In this document: piece after piece, positions 1-4,798 of the stretch
Layout: the number at the start of each line of letters is the position of its first letter
How positions within the stretch are numbered: position 1 is the stretch's first letter
Assembly (NCBI GenBank): GCA_017743275.1
Contig: JAGHZG010000169.1
Coordinates: forward strand, 1 to 5,082
From: Chloroflexota bacterium
Lineage (GTDB): Bacteria > Chloroflexota > Anaerolineae > B4-G1 > DUEL01
Length of the DNA stretch: 5,082 bases
Direction: 5' to 3'
Notes under the pieces: generated by a model
Database searches by the model: none
Told to the model about the DNA's origin: nothing
The model's input: the letters and a program-made list of their open reading frames with translations, nothing else
Program-made: the position numbers and the translations under genes

Positions 1-320
1 CCCGGTGCATTCGCTTTCCGGGCAAGACGCAGAACTTCTTCGTGCAGGTCCAGCGATATGTTGTCCGTCCTGAGATAGCCGATGACCGTGATGGTTGGCC
101 GGTCCTCAAGTTTGGCACGGTAATCGCAACTCAGGACACATTCCGGCAATTCATCGGCGACAACAATTGGGAATGACAGGACCCCCTTTGGTGTATTCGG
201 TGTCTGAACTGCCAAAACGAGCAGATACTTGCCGGCTTTGCGGCCCTCGGTGATTTGCCGAGGCGGCGACGCCGGCTTCCCGGAAACGATGATTTGATTG
301 AGTATCTGGTAGTTGGGCAT
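1..320 (-). CDS. SSB-like single-stranded DNA-binding protein, 3' end cut by window
   Basis: The minus-strand frame opens at an ATG at 320 and runs 106 codons without a stop to the window edge, so the C-terminus is missing. GGGAGG at 328-333 sits 7 bases before this ATG and decides the start. The pattern fits an OB-fold SSB: residues 8-15 (NQIIVSGK) as the first strand, 33-40 (GKYLLVLA) as the next, then SFPIVVADELPECV around 50-63, and RPTITVIGYLRT around 75-86, which resembles the 'V.V.G.L.T' strand of bacterial SSB. SSB proteins coat single-stranded DNA during replication and repair. The usual SSB N-terminal sequence is not strictly conserved, so this is a divergent member; PriB-like or another OB-fold protein is possible. 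The gene lies 81 bases downstream of the recombinase-like gene, on the same strand as rep, which fits a replication role. The acidic SSB tail cannot be checked here. Confidence 0.72.
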   Translation of the reverse strand, partial: MPNYQILNQIIVSGKPASPPRQITEGRKAGKYLLVLAVQTPNTPKGVLSFPIVVADELPECVLSCDYRAKLEDRPTITVIGYLRTDNISLDLHEEVLRLARKANAP

Positions 321-352
321 ATACCATCCTCCCTGAAAAGATTTTCGGTTCT

Positions 353-366
353 CCGGCTCACGCCGG
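353..366 (-). other. Short hairpin with GTGA tetraloop between recombinase-like and SSB-like genes
   Basis: On the minus strand CCGGC-GTGA-GCCGG forms a perfect 5-bp G+C stem closed by a GNRA-type loop. It lies in the 81-base spacer, about 20 bases before the SSB-like gene's ribosome-binding site. No T run follows directly, so it does not look like a standard intrinsic terminator. It may be an mRNA processing or stability element, or chance in G+C-rich DNA. Confidence 0.3.
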
Positions 367-401
367 TTCACCTGCTATCATTGGAGAAAAGCGCGTTCCG
401 G

Positions 402-1175
402 TCACTCTTCCGGAGCACCCTCCCACGGGCACTCCCACAATGCATCGGGATTCTTCGTGGCGAGCCGGACGCGCGTGTCCTGGGCTGCCACGAATTCGTC
501 CCAGGACACAATTGCCGGGTGCTTGCCGGGATACAGGCGTCCGCGGTTCCGGCGGTCTCCCCGCTGGCGCTCCTCTGCCCCCCGGTACAGGATGTATCCG
601 GCATAGAACGGGTTGCGTATCATTTCCCGGAGGGTATCACCTGTCCACTTCCGTTGAATCTCTGGATACAAGTGCGGGAGATCTCTGGCAATCTCCGGCA
701 ATGAACGGCCTACGATGCCATATTCGTAGAAAACATACCGGACGAGGTCCGCCTCCTCCGGTACGATTTCCACTCCGCCGTTTCTGCTCTGGCGGTATCC
801 GAAGGGCAATTTGCTGCCAATAGGTTCCCCCATCCGGGCCCGCTCTTCTTTATCGCCGCCGTAGTAGAACATCGCCCCAGGATTGACCGTTTCTCCCATC
901 CGTTCCATTTCCCGGATGAAACGCGGCTTCAGCGGTTCGCCAGCAGGTACCAGAGTTTTGCCCCTGAGAACGACGAAGAGATCATTCATCAATTCGGGTA
1001 TGGATGCCTCAGCCACTTCATAGGGGCAATTGGACTCCCCCATTTCTCTGCGAATCTGCTCCGGAGACTGGCCTTCCAGTTTCCGGAGCAGAGCGCGCCG
1101 GCGAATACGCGTAAACCGCCGGGATTGCCCCAGCCGCCGGGCGTGGTCCTCTTCGGTTTCAGCAAAGTGGTACAC
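402..1175 (-). CDS. Serine-recombinase 'Recombinase'-domain protein lacking the catalytic resolvase domain
   Basis: The protein is 257 residues from a GTG at 1175. Residues ~118-235 match the DNA-binding Recombinase domain (PF07508 type) that follows the catalytic domain in large serine recombinases: IGSKLPFGYRQ at 119-129 (compare 'PPYGYR'), then VPEEADLVRYVFYEY, SLPEIARDL, and WTGDTLREMIRNPFYAGYILYRG, then HPAIVSWDEF. Known large serine recombinases start with a ~150-residue catalytic domain bearing a nucleophilic serine in a 'YxRvS' motif. That is absent here. Residues 1-117 are instead a basic helical region with a possible helix-turn-helix (LLRKLEGQSPEQIRREMGES, ~29-48). No zinc ribbon or long C-terminal coiled coil is seen. 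No frame upstream supplies a catalytic domain, because the coding strand there is rep, so this is not a simple frameshift. The gene overlaps the end of rep by 17 bases, implying coupled expression. It probably binds DNA without cutting it; partner, regulator or remnant roles are all open. Confidence 0.75.
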   Translation of the reverse strand: MYHFAETEEDHARRLGQSRRFTRIRRRALLRKLEGQSPEQIRREMGESNCPYEVAEASIPELMNDLFVVLRGKTLVPAGEPLKPRFIREMERMGETVNPGAMFYYGGDKEERARMGEPIGSKLPFGYRQSRNGGVEIVPEEADLVRYVFYEYGIVGRSLPEIARDLPHLYPEIQRKWTGDTLREMIRNPFYAGYILYRGAEERQRGDRRNRGRLYPGKHPAIVSWDEFVAAQDTRVRLATKNPDALWECPWEGAPEE

Positions 1176-2292
1176 TTTTGCCCTCCGTAACCACAAAACG
1201 CACTCGCGCGGGCTGGCCGGTCAGACGAGCAAGGACACGCTCCACGACCGACCGAAGCCGACTTTCCAGCCAGTCGCGCGCATAGGTGTTGGCGACTCCG
1301 ATGACAAAAACACCGTCTTCGCAGGTTACCAGGCAAGAGTTCCGCAGCCAGGTCTCAAAAGTGGCACGCGTCAGTTCCAATTGAAGTTCACCCAGCGCCG
1401 TCTGCCAGATGCGACCAGCGGGGTCTGTTTCCTGGAGTGCCTCGTCCGATTGCTCAATCCCCGACACAACCCCTGGGGACGAAGTCCTATGCCGGGCACG
1501 GCGAATAGCCTCCCGCGCCCGCTCCCCCGCATCCCAGATACCCTGTTCCAGCCGGTAAACCGACCGGGCGACAACCTGCTCCTCTGCAAGCCCCGGCTGC
1601 GCGGCAGCCTGAAGCGTTGCCCAGAAGATTTCCAGAGCATCCTGGGGCGTCAACCCGGCCTGCGACATCCGGGCCGCAATCCGGGCCGCATTCTCCGGGA
1701 AGACCCCGTTCTCCTGGAGCGTTCTGGCAATTTCGTCTATTTCGCAATACCCGCCCCTTTCCTCCTCTTCCTCCTCCTGATTTAATGGTTCTGGTTTGAC
1801 ATGGTTATGGTTCGTCGTGCAGTTTTCCGTTGTCGGAAAACTGCACGACGGTGACCGTCGTGCAGTTTTTACACGACGGTCAAAACCGCCCCCAGACGCG
1901 GCTCCGGGGTGAGAGATGCCTGCCCTCTCGTACTGCCTCACCTCCTCCGGGGTGGGGAAAAGCAAATAGCGGTTACTCTCAAATCGGCCTCGCTTCCCCA
2001 CGGGCTGATACCGGAGCAACAGTCGCTGGCCGTTGATTTCCAGCGAGCAAAGTTCGGTCAGGGCTGTCCTGATTGTGTGGAGGTCGTAGCCGGTTTCCTG
2101 CGAGATCATCTCGTAGGATGGCCAGGCCCAGCCCTCTTCATTGGCGTGCAGAGCGATGGCCAGAAAGACGGCCAGTTTTGCCCCTTTCAGCATGTGGAGA
2201 TATTCCCGGAAACTGGCGTCTATCTGGGCATATACCTTGGGAGAGGGGTTTTCCCCCAATCCCCGGCGGCGACCGTTGAAGAAAGTGATCAT
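1159..2292 (-). CDS. Replication initiator: N-terminal winged-helix-like region, C-terminal DnaA domain-I-like module
   Basis: The 377-residue protein starts at ATG 2292, with GGGAG (2299-2303) 6 bases upstream. Residues ~20-115 look like a winged-helix replication-protein domain: LKGAKLAVFLAIALHANEEG, then WPSYEMISQETGYDLHTIRT as the helix-turn-helix, then a basic wing ending SNRYLLF. Residues ~116-182 are a low-complexity linker with a six-glutamate run (173-178). Residues ~184-265 are helical and unrecognised. Residues ~295-368 closely resemble DnaA domain I, with IWQTALGEL, the hallmark TFETWLR (311-317) and NTYARDWLESRL (335-346). In DnaA this domain contacts the DnaB helicase and DiaA-type regulators. 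The DnaA AAA+ ATPase and box-binding domains are absent. The likely role is to bind the element's origin through the N-terminus and recruit host replication proteins through the C-terminus. An origin-like region lies just upstream (2293-2540), and a palindrome cluster lies inside the linker-coding DNA (1813-1880). Confidence 0.85.
   Translation of the reverse strand: MITFFNGRRRGLGENPSPKVYAQIDASFREYLHMLKGAKLAVFLAIALHANEEGWAWPSYEMISQETGYDLHTIRTALTELCSLEINGQRLLLRYQPVGKRGRFESNRYLLFPTPEEVRQYERAGISHPGAASGGGFDRRVKTARRSPSCSFPTTENCTTNHNHVKPEPLNQEEEEEERGGYCEIDEIARTLQENGVFPENAARIAARMSQAGLTPQDALEIFWATLQAAAQPGLAEEQVVARSVYRLEQGIWDAGERAREAIRRARHRTSSPGVVSGIEQSDEALQETDPAGRIWQTALGELQLELTRATFETWLRNSCLVTCEDGVFVIGVANTYARDWLESRLRSVVERVLARLTGQPARVRFVVTEGKSVPLC
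1181..1187 (-). promoter_or_regulatory. Ribosome-binding site deciding the GTG start of the recombinase-like gene
   Basis: CGGAGGG on the minus strand ends 5 bases before the GTG at 1175-1173. The in-frame ATG at 1196, which would add 7 residues, has no Shine-Dalgarno match upstream. The site lies inside the last codons of rep, as expected for translational coupling. Confidence 0.65.
1813..1880. repeat. Cluster of overlapping palindromes inside rep (linker-coding DNA), possible intragenic origin
   Basis: On the plus strand, 1813-1829 and 1834-1850 are perfect 17-bp inverted arms with a 4-base loop. The second arm also forms a perfect 16-bp inverted repeat with the next copy (1837-1852 with 1854-1869, one central base). 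The shared unit is CGTCGTGCAGTTTT: direct at 1813-1826, inverted at 1837-1850, direct at 1857-1870. A partial fourth copy, CACGACGGT at 1872-1880, repeats 1844-1852. The two hairpins share an arm and cannot form together. The DNA stays in frame and encodes about residues 138-161 of the initiator, between its domains. Origins inside initiator genes are known from lambda O and RepA_N-type plasmids. Alternatives are an inserted palindromic selfish element, or an RNA structure affecting rep expression. Confidence 0.8.
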
Positions 2293-2298
2293 CGTTCG

Positions 2299-2420
2299 CT
2301 CCCTGTTTAGAATATATTCCGTCTATGAAACAACCGAATAGTAGATATGTGCAAAAAACCGTTTTAAAGGCCGCTAAATAATAGTAAAAATACACGAACG
2401 ATAAATGATACGTGTTTTCC
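2299..2420. promoter_or_regulatory. AT-rich intergenic segment upstream of rep: candidate unwinding region and rep promoter
   Basis: By eye this stretch is about one-third G+C, clearly lower than both flanks. It contains a palindrome GAATATATTC (2310-2319) whose minus strand offers a -10-like TATATT (2316-2311). A weaker promoter-like pair is TTAAAA (2367-2362) and TACTAT (2343-2338) with an 18-base spacer. On the minus strand TTTTGCACA (2356-2348) differs from the DnaA-box consensus TTATNCACA at one position. AT-rich DNA between direct repeats and an initiator gene is the usual layout of an iteron-type plasmid origin. Both the origin and the promoter are inferred from layout, and neither promoter is strong. 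Confidence 0.5.
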
Positions 2421-2455
2421 GGGAATCGTGGCTCTGCGAGCCTCTGGCACGGTCA

Positions 2456-2541
2456 AGAGACACCGTAAACGGCACCGCTTTAGGACACCATTTAGGACAC
2501 CGCTTAGGACACCCCAAAGGACACCTTTAAACGGTGTCTCT
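2456..2541. repeat. 12-bp direct repeats (iterons) framed by an 11-bp inverted repeat
   Basis: GGACACC occurs at 2483, 2495, 2507 and 2519, exactly 12 bases apart, each preceded by a TTA or AAA triplet. A degenerate unit, GGCACC at 2471, keeps the same phase. The array is enclosed by AGAGACACCGT (2456-2466) and its perfect inverse ACGGTGTCTCT (2531-2541), whose core ACACC/GGTGT resembles the iteron core. The right arm overlaps the stop codon of the RHH gene. Arrays like this serve either as initiator-binding iterons of a plasmid origin or as centromere/operator sites for RHH partition proteins. Both candidate binders, Rep and the RHH protein, are encoded on either side. The spacing is exact; the function is inferred. 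Confidence 0.8.
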
Positions 2542-2947
2542 ATCTCCAGACTTTCCCGGAATCCTCGGTCAGGTCAATATCGCCTTTCAAAACACTATCT
2601 ACTACGCCCTCTCTCAAGGCCCACTCGTACCGGGGTGAACGGCTCATCCGTTTCACGTTGGTTAGATTGAGCCTGCGGGTATGATACCGCCGAACAGCAT
2701 CTGCCAGCAGCAACGTGGCAACCGCGCTGACAGACATGCCTTCGGTTTGCGCAATCCGGGCAATTTCCTCCTGGACGATCTCGGGAATATCCAGCATTAC
2801 CCGTGGCCGTTTGGCCTGTTGCCTGGCTCTCTTTTGTTGACCACGGGGGAGACTCTGGATTTGTCTTTTCTTCTCTGCTTCGCTCAATATAGACGCTACT
2901 GCTGGGTCAATCCCTGCCAGTGGGCTTCTCCGGTTGTTGCCAGTCAT
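2540..2947 (-). CDS. Ribbon-helix-helix DNA-binding protein, likely ParA partner (centromere binder)
   Basis: The protein is 135 residues from ATG 2947, with AAGAGG (2955-2960) 7 bases upstream. Its ATG overlaps the ParA stop as ATGA, so the two genes are translationally coupled. Residues ~48-88 fit a ribbon-helix-helix fold: a short beta strand RPRVMLDIP, helix VQEEIARIAQTEG, turn MSVS, and helix AVATLLLADAVRRY. Residues 22-49 are rich in Lys, Arg and Gln. The N-terminal segment (8-28) could be the flexible ParA-stimulating tail seen in ParG-type partners. The C-terminal ~45 residues are unrecognised. Known ParA operons often end with a small RHH protein that binds repeats near the operon and represses it. 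The 12-bp repeat array beginning at this gene's stop codon is the obvious candidate site. A longer start at 3079 would run 132 bases into parA and is unlikely. A ParB of the HTH/CTPase type is excluded by size and motifs. Confidence 0.75.
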   Translation of the reverse strand: MTGNNRRSPLAGIDPAVASILSEAEKKRQIQSLPRGQQKRARQQAKRPRVMLDIPEIVQEEIARIAQTEGMSVSAVATLLLADAVRRYHTRRLNLTNVKRMSRSPRYEWALREGVVDSVLKGDIDLTEDSGKVWR

Positions 2948-3729
2948 TGCAAAACCTCTTCGATAATCTTTGCGATTTGAAGATAGCCCCCGACGGTCTT
3001 CCCGTTTCCATTGGCCACTCCGACAATGCTCCGCGACGTGGGCGCGTATTCCCAAATAGTCTTCCCAAATGCGGGACATTCTCTGAGGTGAACATCTACC
3101 GGAACAGGGGGAAGTACCAGTTTGCCGAATTGCTGCACCAATGCCTGTAGTTGCACAATTGACTCGTTTGTTTGGCGGTCCAGGAAGGTTGGGACAATCC
3201 CCAGCAGGGATGCACCTATTCCTGACTTTCGCCGGATTTCGGTCAAAGAATTGACCACCTCGGCAACTCCGTCAATAGCCAGGTGGTCTAATTTGGTTGG
3301 AATCAACAGGTATTTCGCTGCAACAAGTGCAGAAACGTGAAGGACATCTACAGAAGGGGCGCAGTCAATTAGAATAGCATCGTATTTTCCAGCAATCTCG
3401 GAGATCACCGCAGCCAGGAAGCGTTCCCGGAAGTCCATCCCGGCCAGGATACGCTTGCCTGGTTCCGTGGACTTATCGCTGGGAAGAATATCCAGCCCGG
3501 GTCTTGCAGAGACAACAAGCAAATTGCCCACACCCTGGAACCATTGTACTGCCTGGTAGATACCCGGCTGTTTCTCCAGCCCCAATGCTACCGCGACGTG
3601 TCCCTGGACATCGGTATCTATTATGAGCACGCGATGTTTATCCAGGGCCAGACGATGTCCCAGCGTAACCGTTGTGGTCGTTTTGCCAGTTCCGCCCTTT
3701 TGATTTGCTACGGCGATGACGGTAGTCAT
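2944..3729 (-). CDS. parA: ParA-family partition ATPase
   Basis: The 261-residue protein starts at ATG 3729, with AAGGAG (3734-3739) 4 bases upstream. Visible motifs are the deviant Walker A KGGTGKTT (11-18, signature Lys11 and Lys16), the A' motif VLIIDTDVQGH (34-44), and Walker B ILIDCAPS (119-126, Asp122). A late segment, AFGKTIWEYAPTSRS, is typical of ParA C-termini. There is no N-terminal helix-turn-helix extension, so it is the short ParA/Soj/type-Ib form. ParA ATPases bind DNA non-specifically as ATP dimers and move plasmid or chromosome copies with a centromere-binding partner, here probably the RHH protein encoded 4 bases into its end. Two details are unusual: the A' motif has Val41 where the family usually has Pro (DxDPQG), and the last 35 residues carry a glycine/asparagine-rich stretch (VANGNGKTVGG). 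SpoVS lies 45 bases upstream, probably in the same operon. Confidence 0.93.
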   Translation of the reverse strand: MTTVIAVANQKGGTGKTTTTVTLGHRLALDKHRVLIIDTDVQGHVAVALGLEKQPGIYQAVQWFQGVGNLLVVSARPGLDILPSDKSTEPGKRILAGMDFRERFLAAVISEIAGKYDAILIDCAPSVDVLHVSALVAAKYLLIPTKLDHLAIDGVAEVVNSLTEIRRKSGIGASLLGIVPTFLDRQTNESIVQLQALVQQFGKLVLPPVPVDVHLRECPAFGKTIWEYAPTSRSIVGVANGNGKTVGGYLQIAKIIEEVLQ

Positions 3730-3774
3730 TGTTCTCCTTCCAACAACAAGAAGTTGACTAGAGAGAAGGGTGTT

Positions 3775-4047
3775 TTACTTGTGATTGGTGACAATCTCAA
3801 GGCAGATTGCTGTTCGCTTCTGCCCGTCAATCACCACCTCGGAGAAGGAGGGAATACAGACAATATCAATCCCCTCCGGCATCAGATAAACGCGGGCAAT
3901 AGCGACGGCTTTTACCGCCTGGTTAACGGCGCTGGCTCCGATGGCCCGCACGTCCACCCGACCCCGTTCCCGAATGACTCCGGCGATGGCCCCCGCCACG
4001 GCGAGGGGACGGGAGTCGGCGGCGACTTTAAGAATAGCGATGTTCAT
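3775..4047 (-). CDS. spoVS: SpoVS-family protein (stage V sporulation protein S)
   Basis: The 90-residue protein starts at ATG 4047, with a strong AAGGAGGT (4052-4059) 4 bases upstream. A longer reading from TTG 4092 has no such site. The sequence follows SpoVS almost end to end: ILKVAADSRPLAVAGAIAGV (5-24), RERG, then VRAIGASAVNQAVKAVAIAR (~33-52), then PEGIDIVCIPSF and VIDGQKRTAICLEIV. Length matches the family (~86 residues). SpoVS is best known from Bacillus subtilis, where it affects septation and coat assembly. Solved structures show an Alba-like fold, suggesting nucleic-acid binding. It also occurs in non-sporulating phyla. Here it sits immediately before parA, as the first large gene of an apparent partition operon, so a role in DNA maintenance of the element is more likely than sporulation; that is inference. 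Confidence 0.93.
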   Translation of the reverse strand: MNIAILKVAADSRPLAVAGAIAGVIRERGRVDVRAIGASAVNQAVKAVAIARVYLMPEGIDIVCIPSFSEVVIDGQKRTAICLEIVTNHK

Positions 4048-4132
4048 CGTGACCTCCTTGTTGAAGTACACGCGCGGCTTCTGTGTCGTCAACCGTTACG
4101 GTCAGGTCATTGCTTACGCGCAGGACTTTCAT
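4028..4132 (-). CDS. Possible small protein (34 aa) bridging the 86-residue gene and spoVS
   Basis: An ATG at 4132 opens 34 codons ending in TAA at 4028-4030. It begins MKVLRVSNDLTVTVDDTEAA, which looks like an ordinary beta-hairpin-plus-helix rather than a shadow frame. It overlaps the preceding gene by 26 bases and spoVS by 20 bases, closing the 59-base gap between them, and the spoVS ribosome-binding site lies within it. GGAGGT lies upstream but 11 bases away, a loose spacing. It could be a real leader peptide or coupling ORF for spoVS, or a chance frame. No family is recognised. Confidence 0.4.
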   Translation of the reverse strand: MKVLRVSNDLTVTVDDTEAARVLQQGGHDEHRYS

Positions 4133-4367
4133 CTGCCAGCCACACCTCCGGCACCAGGCAGCCCCCCACTCCCTTCACGGGGAGCCGGGGCAGGTCCAGC
4201 GCCGCCAGTGCCTCCACCGCCTCCCGCGCCAGCGACTTGTGCACCACCACCGACCCCGGCAACCGCCCGTGCCGACCGTAATAATCCCGCAGTGCCTCCC
4301 GCAGCCGCTCCTTCAGGTCGCCGTGCGGGTGGCGGTAGACGCGGTATGTGACCATACCCGTCTCCAT
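4107..4367 (-). CDS. Unknown 86-residue soluble protein
   Basis: The frame from ATG 4367 overlaps the stop of the membrane-protein gene by one base (TGATG), with AGGAGGT (4377-4383) 9 bases upstream. A second ATG at 4355 is possible but less well placed. The protein reads as a small alpha/beta domain: strand TYRVYRHP, a long helix GDLKERLREALRDYYGRHG (~16-34), then LPGSVVVHKS, helix LAREAVEALAAL, and a closing GVGGCLVPEVWLA. No catalytic motif or known family is recognised. There is a single cysteine (~70). The tight coupling suggests it works with, or is regulated together with, the membrane protein before it and the spoVS-parA genes after it. Although this frame stays open upstream to 4886, its translation there is glycine-rich shadow of the membrane gene. 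Confidence 0.62.
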   Translation of the reverse strand: METGMVTYRVYRHPHGDLKERLREALRDYYGRHGRLPGSVVVHKSLAREAVEALAALDLPRLPVKGVGGCLVPEVWLADESPARKQ

Positions 4368-4783
4368 CACAGTTCCACCTCCTCCTGGCTGGCCACAGGC
4401 AGAATCACCGGCCCCCCAGGCGTCCCCGGCATCCCCGGCAAAAATACCTGCTGAATCGCCGGGCCCGGGCGACGCATCTGCCGGGCCGCCTCCGCCCGCA
4501 CCGCCGCCGCCTGCCGCGCCGTGTCCACCGTCCGGGCGGCGGCGGCTGTCACCGCCTCTATGCCCTGATGCACCCCAGCAATCCGCTCCCGCGCCGCCTG
4601 GCGGCCCAAGGCATAAGCAACGGTCAGACCGACCGGGAGGGCTGCCGTCATCAGCCCGGCCCACCAGCGCAATGTGGTGACGCTGGCCTTCAACAAGGCG
4701 TACACCACGCCCCCCACCAGGGCCACCACGAGAATCAGCCCCACCGCTCCCAGTCCAAAGATGATTTTCTCCCGCTGGCTCAT
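4367..4783 (-). CDS. Two-pass membrane protein with helical and proline-rich C-terminal tail
   Basis: The 138-residue protein starts at ATG 4783, with AGGAGG (4789-4794) 5 bases upstream. Residues 7-31 (FGLGAVGLILVVALVGGVVY core) and ~41-60 (WWAGLMTAALPVGLTVAYAL) are two hydrophobic helices joined by a short loop. A charged, alanine-rich stretch (~61-106, with repeated Ala/Arg/Glu) is probably a long cytoplasmic helix or coiled coil. The tail from ~107 is rich in Pro and Gly (FLPGMPGTPGGPVILP) and ends acidic. There is no cleavable signal peptide: the first helix starts at residue 7 and no cleavage site is evident. No family is recognised. Small membrane proteins near partition genes can be conjugation, entry-exclusion or membrane-anchoring factors, but nothing in the sequence picks one. 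An in-frame ATG at 4852 would add 23 residues encoded by repeat DNA and is unlikely. Confidence 0.65.
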   Translation of the reverse strand: MSQREKIIFGLGAVGLILVVALVGGVVYALLKASVTTLRWWAGLMTAALPVGLTVAYALGRQAARERIAGVHQGIEAVTAAAARTVDTARQAAAVRAEAARQMRRPGPAIQQVFLPGMPGTPGGPVILPVASQEEVEL

Positions 4784-4798
4784 TGTCTCCTCCTGCCT

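Noticed and set aside
131..361. 76-residue minus-strand open frame near the left edge
   Set aside because: It is out of frame with the SSB-like gene, which has the better ribosome-binding site and a recognisable OB-fold pattern.
1030..1785. Long plus-strand open frame opposite rep and the recombinase-like gene
   Set aside because: Its translation is Arg/Pro/Ser-rich with no domain, and it lies antisense to two clear genes.
1837..1870. Plus-strand intrinsic terminator (palindrome followed by T run)
   Set aside because: No plus-strand gene ends there; the T run is part of the repeated unit itself.
2471..2525. Direct repeats as a CRISPR array
   Set aside because: Units are only 12 bases, contiguous, with no spacers and no cas genes.
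2948..3079. Longer start for the RHH gene inside parA
   Set aside because: It would overlap parA by over 130 bases without a ribosome-binding site advantage; ATG 2947 has both the ATGA overlap and AAGAGG.
3730..3774. GGTGT-containing sequence before parA as an extra iteron/operator
   Set aside because: It matches only five bases of the repeat core and is not repeated, so chance is the simpler explanation.
4048..4092. TTG start adding 15 residues to SpoVS
   Set aside because: AAGGAGGT just before ATG 4047 and agreement with the family N-terminus favour the shorter start.
3544..4281. Long plus-strand open frame opposite parA, spoVS and the 86-residue gene
   Set aside because: It is a shadow of well-recognised minus-strand genes and shows no protein-like pattern.
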